From Ascaphus truei (taxonomy: Eukaryota > Chordata > Amphibia > Anura > Ascaphidae): a DNA stretch of 64,000 bases. Positions 46,407 to 58,009 of this stretch are shown piece by piece (the stretch's first letter is position 1; each line of letters starts with the position of its first letter). The stretch lies in assembly GCA_036426205.1 (NCBI GenBank), contig CM071568.1, positions 119,419,745 to 119,483,744 on the forward strand. The letters run 5' to 3'. Both the position numbers and the translations under genes were made by a program. Under the pieces are notes generated by a model, which was not told the origin of the DNA, did no database searches, and saw nothing but the letters and a program-made list of their open reading frames with translations.

Positions 46407-48192
46407 GACCCTCCTCAGAGTCCCCGGTTTATCCTATCCCTAGACCCAGCAACTACCTAACTGAAGTGCAGCGACCTTGCAATGCCATCCCAGTGCCTCC
46501 CGAGCCTAGGACTTACCATCTGCCATCAAGACCGTGAAGATGCCTGGAGCAGACCCGTCCGTGAATTTTGTGGGGCGGCCATCTTCCTCTGTTCCTTCCC
46601 TACCGAGAATGGCGGGAGCTCCGCTGGGGTTCGCGCCTTTATGGAGCGGCGACACCGGATGATGTCACGCTATCGCGAGAACCTGGAAACCACGAGACTG
46701 GAGGCAGCCGTGCCATTCGGTGACGTCACCACGCCAGTCAAGCCCCCACCATGGTCGGCCAGGGCACTGCCGGTTTGGATATGTGCGAGCAGCACGGAAG
46801 TTCTCCGGCAGTGCCGCTTGTCTCCCAGGGGATGGAGATTCAAGAGGCCCACATACAGCAGATGGATCAAATTCTACCTATCTCTAAATATTAAAATATG
46901 CTGACTTATGCTGACTTATGTACATTGAGGGAGTGGGGGGGGGGGCGGAAGGAGGGGGGGAGGGAGGGAGGGAGGGGAGCTTGAGAAGAGGGGGAGCCTG
47001 AGAAAGAGAGGGGACACCGGGTTCCTGGATCGTGTCCCTTAAACCATGCACAATATCGGTCGCCATACACACAATAACCCAAATACAGCTCAGCCAGATA
47101 TAGAGCATTGCACAGAATGCTGAGTTAGCGTATCACATAGAGCATCATATATAGGAGATCAATATAGTTAATCCCTATACCCCAACCCCCCTAGACGGTT
47201 ATTCTCACTTACACCCAAGGGTTCATAGTACCCCTACACATAATCGGTAAAGGGTATACCATATTAACAACAATAAAGGTACACATGTCATAACATGAAC
47301 GCTACCCTCAGTCAGTCTAGACCAGACTAATTAGTAAAAGATACCCACTCATGATGACAAGAAAATAGCAGACTAAATATTGACACATATCAGATCCATA
47401 TTAAGAAACGGGGGGAAAAGCTAGCTAATTTCACAACATTCACCCCCACTAACACATCCCTAGATCAGAAGACTTAGTCAGGCAAGGATGGCTTAATATG
47501 ATCATTATCTATCAAGAACACGGTCGGGCACTATCACAGACTCGCTGGGTCGAACGGATATTTGCAGTACTGTTACTGTTAATATCGTTAATAATGTTGC
47601 TATTGTTATTGTTAGGGTCGTTTTTGTTAATGTTAGGGTTGATAGAGAGCTAAATAATATCAGTTCCATTTAGCGGCAAAAGTTATACAATCTGATATGC
47701 CTACAGATTAAGTTAGCTAATAGTGCTGTGCCGTTGGGGGCTTCCCCTGGTGCCAAGCATGCGTACTATAGTAGAGTTCCAAACGTTCTGGAGCTGTACT
47801 CAAGTCCCATGGAGGTCAGTCCCTACTAAGGGTATCCAACCCCAAGTTCCAAGGGAGCTAACTGACCTACCCTCTGGGCGCAAGAGCCGAACTCGGGGGC
47901 TCCCGAGGCGAGCTCTTGTTCTATTTGATTTTCCACATTGTATTTTTACCCTTTTATGTTTTAATTTTGGTATTTTATTTTGCTCCTTATGTGACTTTAC
48001 CCGTTTTGTATACCTCCCCTCCCCCTCCCTCCATCCCCTCCCACCACCTAGGAGATGGGAGAGTTTCCCTGGGCGAGGTAAGAGCTCCACTAGAGACAAC
48101 AAAGAAATAGTTGCTCAACTACAAACCCATAGAAACACCAGGATGGGTGAGTACATGCATAACACAGCGAAGCACTTATTAGGATACATAAT
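46407..48192 (+). other. L1 inter-ORF spacer (copy 2)
   Basis: No conserved ORF. It holds the promoter-like block at 46,575-46,730, a G-rich tract at about 46,916-46,980 (G-quadruplex-prone) and a strong polypyrimidine tract ending CCACCTAG at 48,051, 141 nt before ORF2. Confidence 0.6.
46575..46730. promoter_or_regulatory. Promoter-like block in L1 spacer (copy 2)
   Basis: Contains GCGGCCATCTT and GAATGGCGGG (YY1-type), GATGTCACGC, TATCGCGAGA (a TCTCGCGA-like box) and GGTGACGTCACC (a perfect CRE at 46,721-46,728). The combination matches that in the spacers of copies 1 and 3. Confidence 0.45.
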
Positions 48193-51100
48193 ATGGCACT
48201 GACACTACTCTTGCACAATGTTAAAGGCTTTAATAGCCCAATCAAAAGACGGATCACTTTCTCTGACTATAGGAGAAAAAGCAGATATATTATTATTGCA
48301 AGAAACCCACTTTAGCAGTACGAACACACCCAAATTCTTAGATAGGGGTTTCTCCCAATTTTACACGTCCTCAGCCCCTGTGAAGAAATGAGGGGTAGCC
48401 ATTCTTTTCAATAATAACATACATTTTGTGACCCAAACAGTTAAATAAGACAAAGATGGTAGATTCCTCATATTAGTAGGAACAATACATTAACAGTGTA
48501 TTACACTGGCCACCATCTACGCCCCATGCACACAAGATGCAACGTTCTTCAGTAAATTCTTCCAAACCCTACAGTCAATAGCAAAAGGCTGCATCATACT
48601 TGTGGGAGACTTCAATATGACATTGCGCCCGGGACTAGACAGGTCAGGAGGAGGGGATTCAGCTAATACAAGAGCACGGGCATCTCTGCTCCGAGGCTGC
48701 AAGAGCAACCACCTGGCGGATATATGGCGAGAACTTCATAAAACCGACAGGGATTACACGTTCTTCTCCCACCCGCATCGCACATACAGCAGAATCGATT
48801 ACTTCCTCGTTTTGTGTTGAATGGTTCCGATGGTCTCCCATACGGCGATCCATGATATTTCATGGTCGGACCACGCACCAATTGAGCTAAGGTGCAAGGA
48901 TATCCGGCTCAGCCGGCCGGGGTCAAACTGGAAACTCAATGAGGCAGTCCTTAAGATACCCGAAACCTGTGCGATGATTGGGAATGAAATAGAGCAGTTT
49001 TTTCGTATAAACACAGGCTCTGTGAAATCTCACATAGTACTGTTGGAGGCTCACAAAGCTACACTGCACGGTGTAATAATTAGCATTACTGCTAAGCGGA
49101 AAAGAGAGAGGGAAGCCAAAATCACTGCTCTACAAGCCAAATTACACACCCTGGCAAACATAAAACTAACCCAGATATACAATCACTACAGGCAATCAAA
49201 GACACCAAGATCAAATTGAAAATGTTGCTAACCTACAAGGCCGATAATTCATTGAGTTGGTCTAAGAGGAAGTTTTATGAGAAGGCTAATCGACCGGATA
49301 CGATGCTGGCCCGAGCACTGAAAGACAGGCAATGTAAGTTTAACATCCAAGCTATACGCTTAAAATCTGATATTTGTACGGCCAACCCACAGAAGATAGT
49401 AGAAGAATTTGGAGAATTTTATAGTTCCCTATATGATGGGGAAAAAGTGGCACGTAATCATAAAATGAGCACAGCTTTAAGAGATTTCTTAGCTAACTCG
49501 AAATTGGGGAGATTGACTGAGTGTGACCGACAGATCCTGGGCGCTGACTTCACATTGGAAGAGGTGTCTCAGGCCATTAAAGAACTTAAACCATCAAAAG
49601 CACCTGGCCCAGATGGTTTCTCTGGGCTTTATTATAAGACATTTGTTACATTTTTAGCCGATCTCCCTAATTAACACAGATATTAAGATTTATGCTAAAC
49701 TACTGGCCAACAGATTATGTCTTATCCTACCCAGACTTATACAACCAGATCAAGTCGGGTTTATCACAGGGAGACAAGCAGCGGACAACACTCGACGAAT
49801 TATAGATCTGGTAGAATTAGCTAATAAAAATAATACCCAGAGCATGCTGTTAAGTCTGGACGCTGAAAAAGCATATGATAGGATAGACTGGCCATATTTA
49901 CAGGAAACTCTCGCAGCATTTGGCTTCGGGGATCAGATGAGTAGGGCGATCATGTCGTTATAGTCAAACCCTACAGCTAGCGTGATACATTCTTCCCCTC
50001 ACCCTCATTCCAAATTAAAAGTGGCACTCGACAAGGATGCCCGCTATCTCCCCTCCTATTTGCCCTATGTATCGAACCTCTAGCTGCAAGAATACAAGAT
50101 AATCCGGATATTGCAGGGTTAAACGCATACTCACAATCACACAAAGCGGCCCTGTATACAGACGATATCCTCTTAATCATAACAAAACCCCTCACCACAT
50201 TACCCAATCTATTTGATCTCCTGAGCAGATTTTCAAATATATCTGGATTCAAAATTAACCAATCTAAATCGGAAGCACTAAACATTAACCTCCCCAATCA
50301 TATGAAAAAGTTGTTGAGGTTTAATTTTCAATTCAACTGGCAACAGAAACACATAAAGTACTTAGAAATCCAAATCACCAGAGAGGCCAACCTCATCTAT
50401 AGCGCAAATTATCCCAACCTAATTCGGACTCTTAAAAAAAGACCTACTGTATATCGATGGTCCTCCAAGAGGATATCTTGGATCGGTAGGATACATAGCG
50501 TCAAGATGAACCTACTACCTCGTATCCTATACCTCTTCCAGACACTCTCTGTGCCACTTAAAATAAAAGATATACTCTCGCTCCAAACAGAAATCTATAA
50601 ATTTATCTGGGGTAGGAAAAAACCGAGAGTCAATCGCTCCAATATGAAAAGACCTGTGGTTGCTGGTGGTTTAGCGGTACCCTGTCTATTAAAGTACTAC
50701 AAAGCGGCCCAATTAAGCCAAATTGTTCAATGGCACTCTAACCCCCAATTGAAAAGGTGGGTGGAGCTGGAAAATGCTGCATGCTCCCCATTGGAACTTA
50801 GCAGCCTGATTTGCTTACCAAAAACGGTGCTTAACCGTAGAGAGATACCGCTCACCTCAATGGCCAACTCTCTATCGATCTGGGAGGGGATTAAAATTAA
50901 GAATTCCCTGACATCAAGGCACTCGCTCATGTCCCCCATTTGGAATAATCCAGTGTTCGCACCCGGCATGGCAGGGACCAGTATCCCGATTTGGAAACAA
51001 AAAGGCTATAAACGAATGAGAGACCTGGAGGGATACAACCAGAAAATTAAAACTTTCGATCATTTTAGATTAGAAAAAGAAATATCTCATTCTGAATTCT

Positions 51101-51863
51101 TTAAATACCTCCAAGTCAGAGCATTTTATAACAAATTCGCCCCATACCCCCCTTTGACAAAATTTGAAAAGCTCTGTCTGGCTGATACAGACACCAAGGG
51201 ACTTATATCAACAATATACGGGGAAGTGGCCAAATCTGCAAACCTAGGACAACAGATCCCCTCATACAGAACCAGATGGGAAACAGACCTAGGGGAAACC
51301 CTGGAGGAGGAGGAATGGAGTGCCATCTACATAGCCGCCGCAAAAGCTCCATATGTACCACACTAAAAGAGAACGCATATAAGGTCCTCATGAGGTGGTA
51401 CCTCACCCCACTAAAATTATCTAAGTACATACCGGGATCCTCCCCACTGTGCCCCAAACAGTGCGGCGGATCAGCAGATCTGTTACACATGCTGTGGTCT
51501 TGCCCAAAAATATCCCCTATATGGGAAGAAATCAGAAATTGGATTCGGAGGGTTTTTGACCTCGCTATTCCCCCTGACCTGTGGCTGTTCCTTCTGAACA
51601 GACCATTACTGGGCTTATCAAAAGCAAGTTCCAAGCTGATTGCACATTTTGCACTCGCAACGAGATGCGAGATCGCAGCATTGTGGAAACGCCCCGATAT
51701 ACCAAACATCCCAAAGATTCGAAATCGCATTTGGTTTATCTGCCAGATGGAAAAGTTAACGAGTTTAGTTAACGACACTGGTGACAATTTCCTAAAAGTC
51801 TGGATGCCATGGCTGGCGCAGACAGATATCCCCGGGGTCGAGAGTGCCACAATCTGGCATTAA
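48193..51863 (+). pseudogene. L1 ORF2, heavily decayed (copy 2)
   Basis: Starts MALTLLLHNVKGFNSPIKRR. All main parts are recognisable across at least six stops or frameshifts: endonuclease (QETHFSSTN, GDFNMTLRP, SHPHRTYSRIDYF, SDHAPIE), linker (FYEKANRPDTMLARAL), RT start (KAPGPDGFSGLYYK) and LLSLDAEKAYDRIDW. The YADD box is changed to a TDD-type sequence in a shifted frame. The C-terminal knuckle CPKQCGGSADLLHMLWSC is kept. About 140 bp is missing near 49,655 relative to copy 1, joining FLA to DLPN/ISLIN. The longest open pieces are 50,302-51,366 and 51,276-51,863. Certainly inactive. Confidence 0.9.
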
Positions 51864-53222
51864 TATCAAGAGATGCGTTCTCTTTTGGGGGGTACGGAAC
51901 AGGCAGTCACACATTTAAACGGACAGGCAGAGACTATAAACCATAGTACCCCCTAGACCAGTCCGGAGTCAAGATCTCCCCCCCTTTCCTCCCTTGCTCC
52001 TTGCCTCCCCCCCTCCTCCCTCTCCCCCTACCCCCCCCTTTTTTTTGTTGTAATGATTTGACCCCTTATATTACTTTTCTTACTATATTATTTTCCTATA
52101 CGTCGTACGGCCGAGTAGGGACCGAAAAGTCGTACGATTCCATTACAATCACATCATTGTACAAATGATCCATATTGGTATATTTATACCTTATGTACAC
52201 AAGCTGTCATTTCAAACACAAATATTGTATTGTATATTACGTATGCTTTTCTCAATAAAAGACAAGTTATAAAAAAAAAAATAACCTGTAACTAAATACA
52301 AATTACATTATTCACACCAATGTCTAAATAAAGCTGATAAATACATTAGCCATACATGAAAAGAACATAAACATTAGCAAAACAATCAATTATTATCCCA
52401 GTATGTCTTTACATATAGATAGATATACATAACATACAGGGGCAATAATAGAGCATAAAAAAACAATACATTTACATCCAATAATCACATATAATACACC
52501 CATTCAGTGTCCGTGAATGTATGTATAGCCATAGGTACATAATAGATACATTCACGGGCATTAAATGGGACTGAAAAAATAAAAGACATGAATCAAAAAT
52601 AAAAAAAACCTGTAAAAGTAAAAATAATACACTTTTCTTTTGTTTACTTACCATTAGATGCCCACTCACTGAAATCCAGGTGACCCGGAAGCACTGGAAC
52701 TAATCCACAGGTAACCATAAAAAAATAAACCCTTACAATCCATAATGGTGTCTTCTTTCTTCTATTTGTAATCCTTCCCGTCAGTCTTGGGGTCTTCTTT
52801 TCTTTTCTTCTTTGATGTCTTCTCCGTCTTCTTCCGTCTTCTTCCATCTTCTTCTGCCACGCCCTTCTTCTCTTCTTAGGAGGGGAGGTGTTCCCTCCTC
52901 GGCGCCTGGCTTCAAAATGAGGCGACATAGGCTTTTATAGGCCTATGACGTCACATTTTGGTCAAATGTTTCCCACGGTCCTGATTGGGCCGTGAAAAAC
53001 ATGTGAAGTGTAAAAAAAAAATGATGACGTCATTTAAAGGCAATGACGCCAGCCAATCAGAATGGCTGAGTTTCAATTGCCTTTAAGATGACGTCATCAA
53101 AACAAAGATGGCCGGCGACACATGGTACGGTAGCCAATCAGAGCGTGGGAACTCCATCCCAACTCTGATTGGCTCAAGTAGACCATGTGACAGAGGCTTT
53201 GCTTCAGCCAATCAGAATTGGG

Positions 53223-54880
53223 ATGTATTAGGGGTTGCTCCATATATGGTGCTTTATCTATTGTCATAATTAAAGGTGTAAGCATTTTAGAATACTTTGC
53301 ATATTATTTCACCTTCCTACTGTATATTAAAACAATGTTTCAAAATGTAAAACTTAAAAATAATAAAAACTACACTGCACATACATCACAAAAAAAGTTA
53401 TTACTGTAATCAGTAGAGATGCAATGTTTGTTTGTTTTATAACTAAAATTGTAAACTTTCCCTTGTTGGTTAAAGTTCTCTTTGTTAATTTGTAAACCTG
53501 CTAATTTTCCCATTTTTGAGTATTGAAATGTAAAAATATTTAGTGGTGTTTTGTTTCAAACTCTAACACATTTGCCAACATTAAAAAATGCAAAAAACCT
53601 TGTGGTGAATTCAAATGTTACCAAAAAAGTTGTGCATGGAAAGTAGGTACCCTTAAAGGAGAAGGTGTTGGGAATTGCAAAGAAGTAACTGCCCATTTTC
53701 TTGGAACCCATACAAAATATTTGTTTTTGAAGTGATCAAATATTAGGACATGTATCAGGTTCACATTTTTTTTAAATGTACAATACTAATTTATTACAAA
53801 TTCTACAACTTTGCCTCAAATATTCCAGAGGAGGTTTAAATAACTTACTCATTCTCTGTACCGAGATTTCTCCCCTTATATAATTATTTCTCTGTGACCG
53901 CTCCCCACACAACTCATGCACATCTCTCTAACAACAATTCCTCTGAAGGTTTCTAACTACCCATGTTAAAACAGAAACTGATCAAAGTCTTTTAAAATAT
54001 TTCAGTAATACGTAGTACTGTATGAAATTGCAATGACTTTATAATCTGTTTCCTTACTGCTTTCAAATCTTGATCTTCCTAAGAGATTTCGGATAGAAAA
54101 CCAAAAGAAAGGGCATATTTTTTTTCTATTGTTTATACTTTAGTTCTGCACAAAACTGCTAAAATAATAGAATATAAGGAAGGAATACAAAGGAAATAGA
54201 AAAGAAAGACAGGAAAAATGATGGAAAGAAAGAGCAAAGGAAAAAAGGATGAAAAGGTAAGAGAAAAGTCAAATTGTGATAAAAAGAATGACAACTACCT
54301 TTCTTTATTGAGCATTATATTTGCTCAGAAATGTACAGTACTACATGATATACTGTATATTGGATTCGCCTACGAAGGCTATTGTACTTTTCTGACATTA
54401 ACTCTTCAATTTAGTATATTTCCACAAACCACCACCTGTAGTAAATTTTGTTTTCATAAGCCTTATCTGTTGTTACAGTTGATAATCTGTGAGAATGCCC
54501 TAATTTTTATCATTCTTTAAGCCTGTCATCATGGCTGAGACAAGGCTTATCCCTTTGAGCAGATTAGTCGATCATGTTGAAATCAAAAGAGGGATTATAA
54601 TGCTTGTAATACATGGAGTCAAATTAAATGCATTTTGTTTGTACATCGCAGGATCTTGTTGCTAAGGCATCAGTGTCTTCCATTGACCATAAGTTTTTCA
54701 ATAAAATATTAGGCTACACAGGATGGGTTGGCTATAAAAAAAAAAAAAAAAACATTGTGTAAAATCCCTCCCTCCCCCCAATTACTTACAGTACCTCAAA
54801 TTATTAGCGGCACATTTGGAATTTTTTTTTGATGTTAATACATTTGACACATATTTTCTTATTCTTTGTTTGGTATTTGT
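53223..54880. other. No gene seen
   Basis: AT-rich DNA with purine-rich patches (54,175-54,260) and an A-run near 54,740. The 100-codon frame at 54,218-54,520 is Lys-rich at first, then hydrophobic, with no recognisable domain. Confidence 0.5.
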
Positions 54881-56890
54881 CTATAACTCCCCTGTTTTCT
54901 TTCAACCTTCCCCCCTTCTCTCACTCTTTCCACTTATCTTTCACTCTTCCCATTCCTTTTCTTTCACTCTTGCCATACTTCTATCTTCATCCTTGCCCCC
55001 CTTCTCTCACTCCTAATCTTCTCTCTCACTCCTGTCTTCTGTCTCACTCTTCACTTTCTCACAATATTCCCCACTCCTTCTCTACCTCCCCAATTTATCT
55101 CTCACTCTTCCATCCTTCTCTCTCACCATTTCACTCTTCTCTATTACTCCCCCTTTTATCTCTCACTTCCACCTTCTCTCTCACCCTTTCACCCTTCTTT
55201 AGTACTTTCCCATTCTATCTCACTGTTCCACCACCTTCTCTCACTCTTTAACCCTCCCTATTTTCTCATTCATTCGCTCTTACTCTTCCCCCCTTCTCTA
55301 TCACTCCACCCATTATTCTCATTCACACTTCTCTTTTACACTCCCTTCTCTCTCACTTACCCCTTCACTCGAACTACCCCTTTTACTCTCTCTACCCACC
55401 TTCTTTCTCACTCATTTCCCTTTCTCTCTCACTCTTTCACCACTTCTTTCTCATTTGACCTCCACTTCTCTGTCACTCTTTCCTCCTCTATTGCATCCCT
55501 CATTCTCTCTCTTCCCCCCTTCTCACTGACCCTCTTCTCTCATTCTCTCCCCTTCTCTCACACTTACCCTCTTTTTCTCTAACTCCCCCTTACACTCCCA
55601 CCCTTTCCCGTTCTCTCTAACTGTTCTCCCTCCTCTCTTTCACTCTTTTCCTTCTCCTTCATTCCCCCTTTCTCTCACTCCCCCCTTCTCTCACTCTTCC
55701 ACCCTTCTCTCTCAATCTCCTCCCTTCTCTTTCACTCCCCTAATCTCTCTCACTTCCCTTTCTCTCTCATTCTTTCCCCCCTTCTCTTATTCTGTCCCCA
55801 CTTTTCTCATTACTCCCATTTACTCTCACTCTCGCCTTCTTTCTCTCTCACTCTTCCACCCTTATAGATCAATCTGCCCATCCCATCTCTTTCTCATCCA
55901 TCCTTCTCTCACTTTCCCCCTTCTCTCCCACTACCCTTCTTCTCTCTCATATTCCAACCCCACGTTTTCACACTTTTCAATTTCTCTCCTTCTATACCTT
56001 CCCCATTTTAATCTCACCCCTTCTCTCTCACTATCACCCTTCTCTCATTCTTCCCCCCTTCTCTCACTCCTCCCATCTCTTCAATCTCACTCTTACCACC
56101 ATTCTCTCTCATTCTTCCTACTTCTATCTCACTCCCAATTCTATCTTCTCTCCCCATTCCCTTTTTCTCTCTAACTTCATGAGGAAAGGGATCTCATTTT
56201 ACACTAGACCCATTTGTCGTATTGCTGACAAATCCTGTCTTGTTCTGATTTTCACATCACTCGTACCCCCTCCTTCTCACAGCCCATCATTTAACTCTTA
56301 CTTTTAACTTTTCTCTCATTCTCCCTCCATTCAATCTAATGCTTCCCCTCTCTTAATTATTGTCCCTTCTCTCTTCGGCCGCAGCCAGGATGAAAGCAGG
56401 CTCACTCATGCTCGAGCGCCATGATGTAACGCAGTGAAGAAGCTGGGGCAATTCCTGGCCTGCAGTGCTGCGTGATGGGGGGGCGTGCCTGGGTGCATGC
56501 CTATGATGTCATGTGAGTGGTTTGCCCTCATTAGCTGAACTGCGCACATGAACATGGCATTGCGCGACAAAGACAAAAACTTTTGTCTCTACAGGCATCG
56601 CCGCACATGCGCACATGTGCAGTATGGACACTACAATTCAGGTACATTGTTTTAATCGCACATCTCGCGAGCAAGCGTGCAGTCATCCTAGTTGTGGCCT
56701 TACTCTTGCCTGCCCTTCTATCACTCTTACCCCACTTCTTTCTCACTCCCCTCCTTCACTATCATTCCCCCTCTTCTCTCTCATTATACCCCTTCTCTAA
56801 ATCTTCCTTCCTTCTCTCACTCTTACACCCTCCTTCCCCTAATCCATCATTTAACTCTCAATTTCCCCCTTCTCTCACTTTTACCCCTTG
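54881..56890. repeat. Long polypyrimidine (CT-rich) degenerate array
   Basis: About 2 kb of C and T on the plus strand, built from degenerate repeats of CTTCTCTCTCACTC(T)TTCC(A)CC. It is broken by normal sequence at about 56,180-56,270 and 56,380-56,700. The Ser/Leu/Pro/His-rich frames across it are translations of the array. It could form triplex or H-DNA. Confidence 0.9.
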
Positions 56891-57779
56891 GATGGTGATA
56901 CTATGCTGATGTGGTCTCTGCAGTGCTGCTGAGATCGAGGTGACGCTCCGGTGCTGCTACCGTACAAGTCCTGTGTCCCCTGGATCGTGCCGTCAATTTA
57001 GCAATTCGAAAAAAAGATCAACTCAACTTAACTCATCTCGAAAAGATACAGCGTCTGTGGACATAGATTCCTGCTGTGGTAACCCATGTGTATGTCACAT
57101 GAAATGCGTTAAAAACTTTTGATGTACGTGCAATACTTCACTTTTTGCACAATTGTGCTTATTACAAAATTGACTATGAGAGTTGTGCACTGTTTTTCTC
57201 TCTATTACCCCATATCAGGGGTGTGTTATTAAATTAAAAAAGAAACAATGCGATAGCCTGTAAGAGCTGTGGAGGGAGATGCAGCTCTCTCTGTGCAGCT
57301 CTAACAGACCTCAGGCAGATCGCAGGGGCAGAACTTAGAAAAATACACAGCCAAAGACACTGCTATCCAAGCGATATGGCATTTCCCTACGTTGCGGTAT
57401 CTGACTTGAGATAACTCTTTCTGAAAACCATAACACAAATGTCAGACGATGAGATGTTCGAGAGATGTCAGATGATGACATGACGATGTTCATGCCAAAA
57501 TGTTAGATTTTGCATTGATAACATTGAAGCTACTAGAATAGACCCCACAGGCAGACACTGGAGTCTCTCAGAAGAAGGCCTGTATTCTCACCACCGAGCT
57601 GGGATTCTCTCAGAAAGAGATATACAACCTCAGCGCAAAGCTTGAAGTCTTTCAGAAAGAGGTTCGCACTCAGCACAGAGCAGTGTAAATTGAAGAATGC
57701 TGAAGAAAAGAACCTGAGTAGAGACTGTAAAAAGAGAGAACAGAAGTCTGAAAGTGAAGATTTCAGATTTCAGTGACAA
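56891..57779. other. Possible decayed PLE end; no gene
   Basis: Around 57,085-57,200 the phrases CACATGAAATGCGTTAAA and GACTATGAGAGTTGTGCACTG resemble the GAAACGCGT and terminal parts of the PLE remnant at 39.6 kb. The rest is unremarkable. Confidence 0.25.
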
Positions 57780-58005
57780 GGTCAGCGCAAAATAAATAAT
57801 AATAATAACATGTTCTTGTATAGTGCTGCTAGTTTTTTTTAGCACTTTACAGAGACTTTTTGCAGGCACTGGTCCCTGCCCCATGGAGCTTACAATCTAT
57901 GTTTTTTTGGTGCCTGAGGCACAGGGAGATAAAGTGACTTGCCCAAGCTCACAAGGAGCCAACACCAGGAATTGAACCGGTTAAGCTGCTTTAAACTCAG
58001 TGCCA
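57780..58005 (-). mobile_element. MIR-like SINE with L2-type tail
   Basis: On the plus strand the order is GAGGCACAGGGAGATAAAGT, GACTTGCCCAAG.TCACA and GGAATTGAACC, the reverse complement of the MIR/CORE-SINE core. The minus-strand tail is AGATTGTAAGCTCCATGGGG, CAGGGACC and TATACAAGAA, followed by (TTA)n. The tail matches the L2-like end at 41.7-42.0 kb. Confidence 0.5.
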
Positions 58006-58009
58006 GTCA

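Larger units (their letters stand above)
45307..52276 (+). mobile_element. L1-superfamily LINE, full length, copy 2
   Basis: Perfect 12-bp TSD AAAAATAACCTG (45,295-45,306 and 52,277-52,288). It starts CGACGGCGGGAAGAATGG, with a 5' UTR of 129 nt, ORF1, a 1.79-kb spacer, ORF2 and a 3' end of about 410 nt ending CAATAAAAGACAAGTTAT plus poly(A). It is the same superfamily as copies 1 and 3 but a different subfamily, judged by ORF sequence and 5' end. ORF2 is much more decayed than in copy 1. It interrupts the palindromic element, so it inserted later. Confidence 0.92.
42900..53222. mobile_element. Nested-palindrome element, second copy, split by L1 copy 2
   Basis: The segments 42,900-45,306 and 52,289-53,222 join into one arm of the family seen at 15.3-20.1 kb. 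From left to right: the 43,022 and 43,376 palindromes, hairpins around AGCGGCTATCCGCT, TATTATCCACAAATGGATAATA, the exon-like acidic segment (43,918-43,977, minus), the 44,022 hairpin, a degenerate GGTCT(G)-rich minisatellite (44,400-44,720), then the central hairpin region at 52,860-53,222. The right arm is absent, so the copy is truncated at the centre. The left end is not defined; no TIR matching the first copy was found. Confidence 0.75.

Noticed and set aside
54829..55251. 140-codon Ser/Leu/Pro/His-rich frame
   Set aside because: It lies wholly in the C/T-rich array; several frames are open simply because the strand lacks A.
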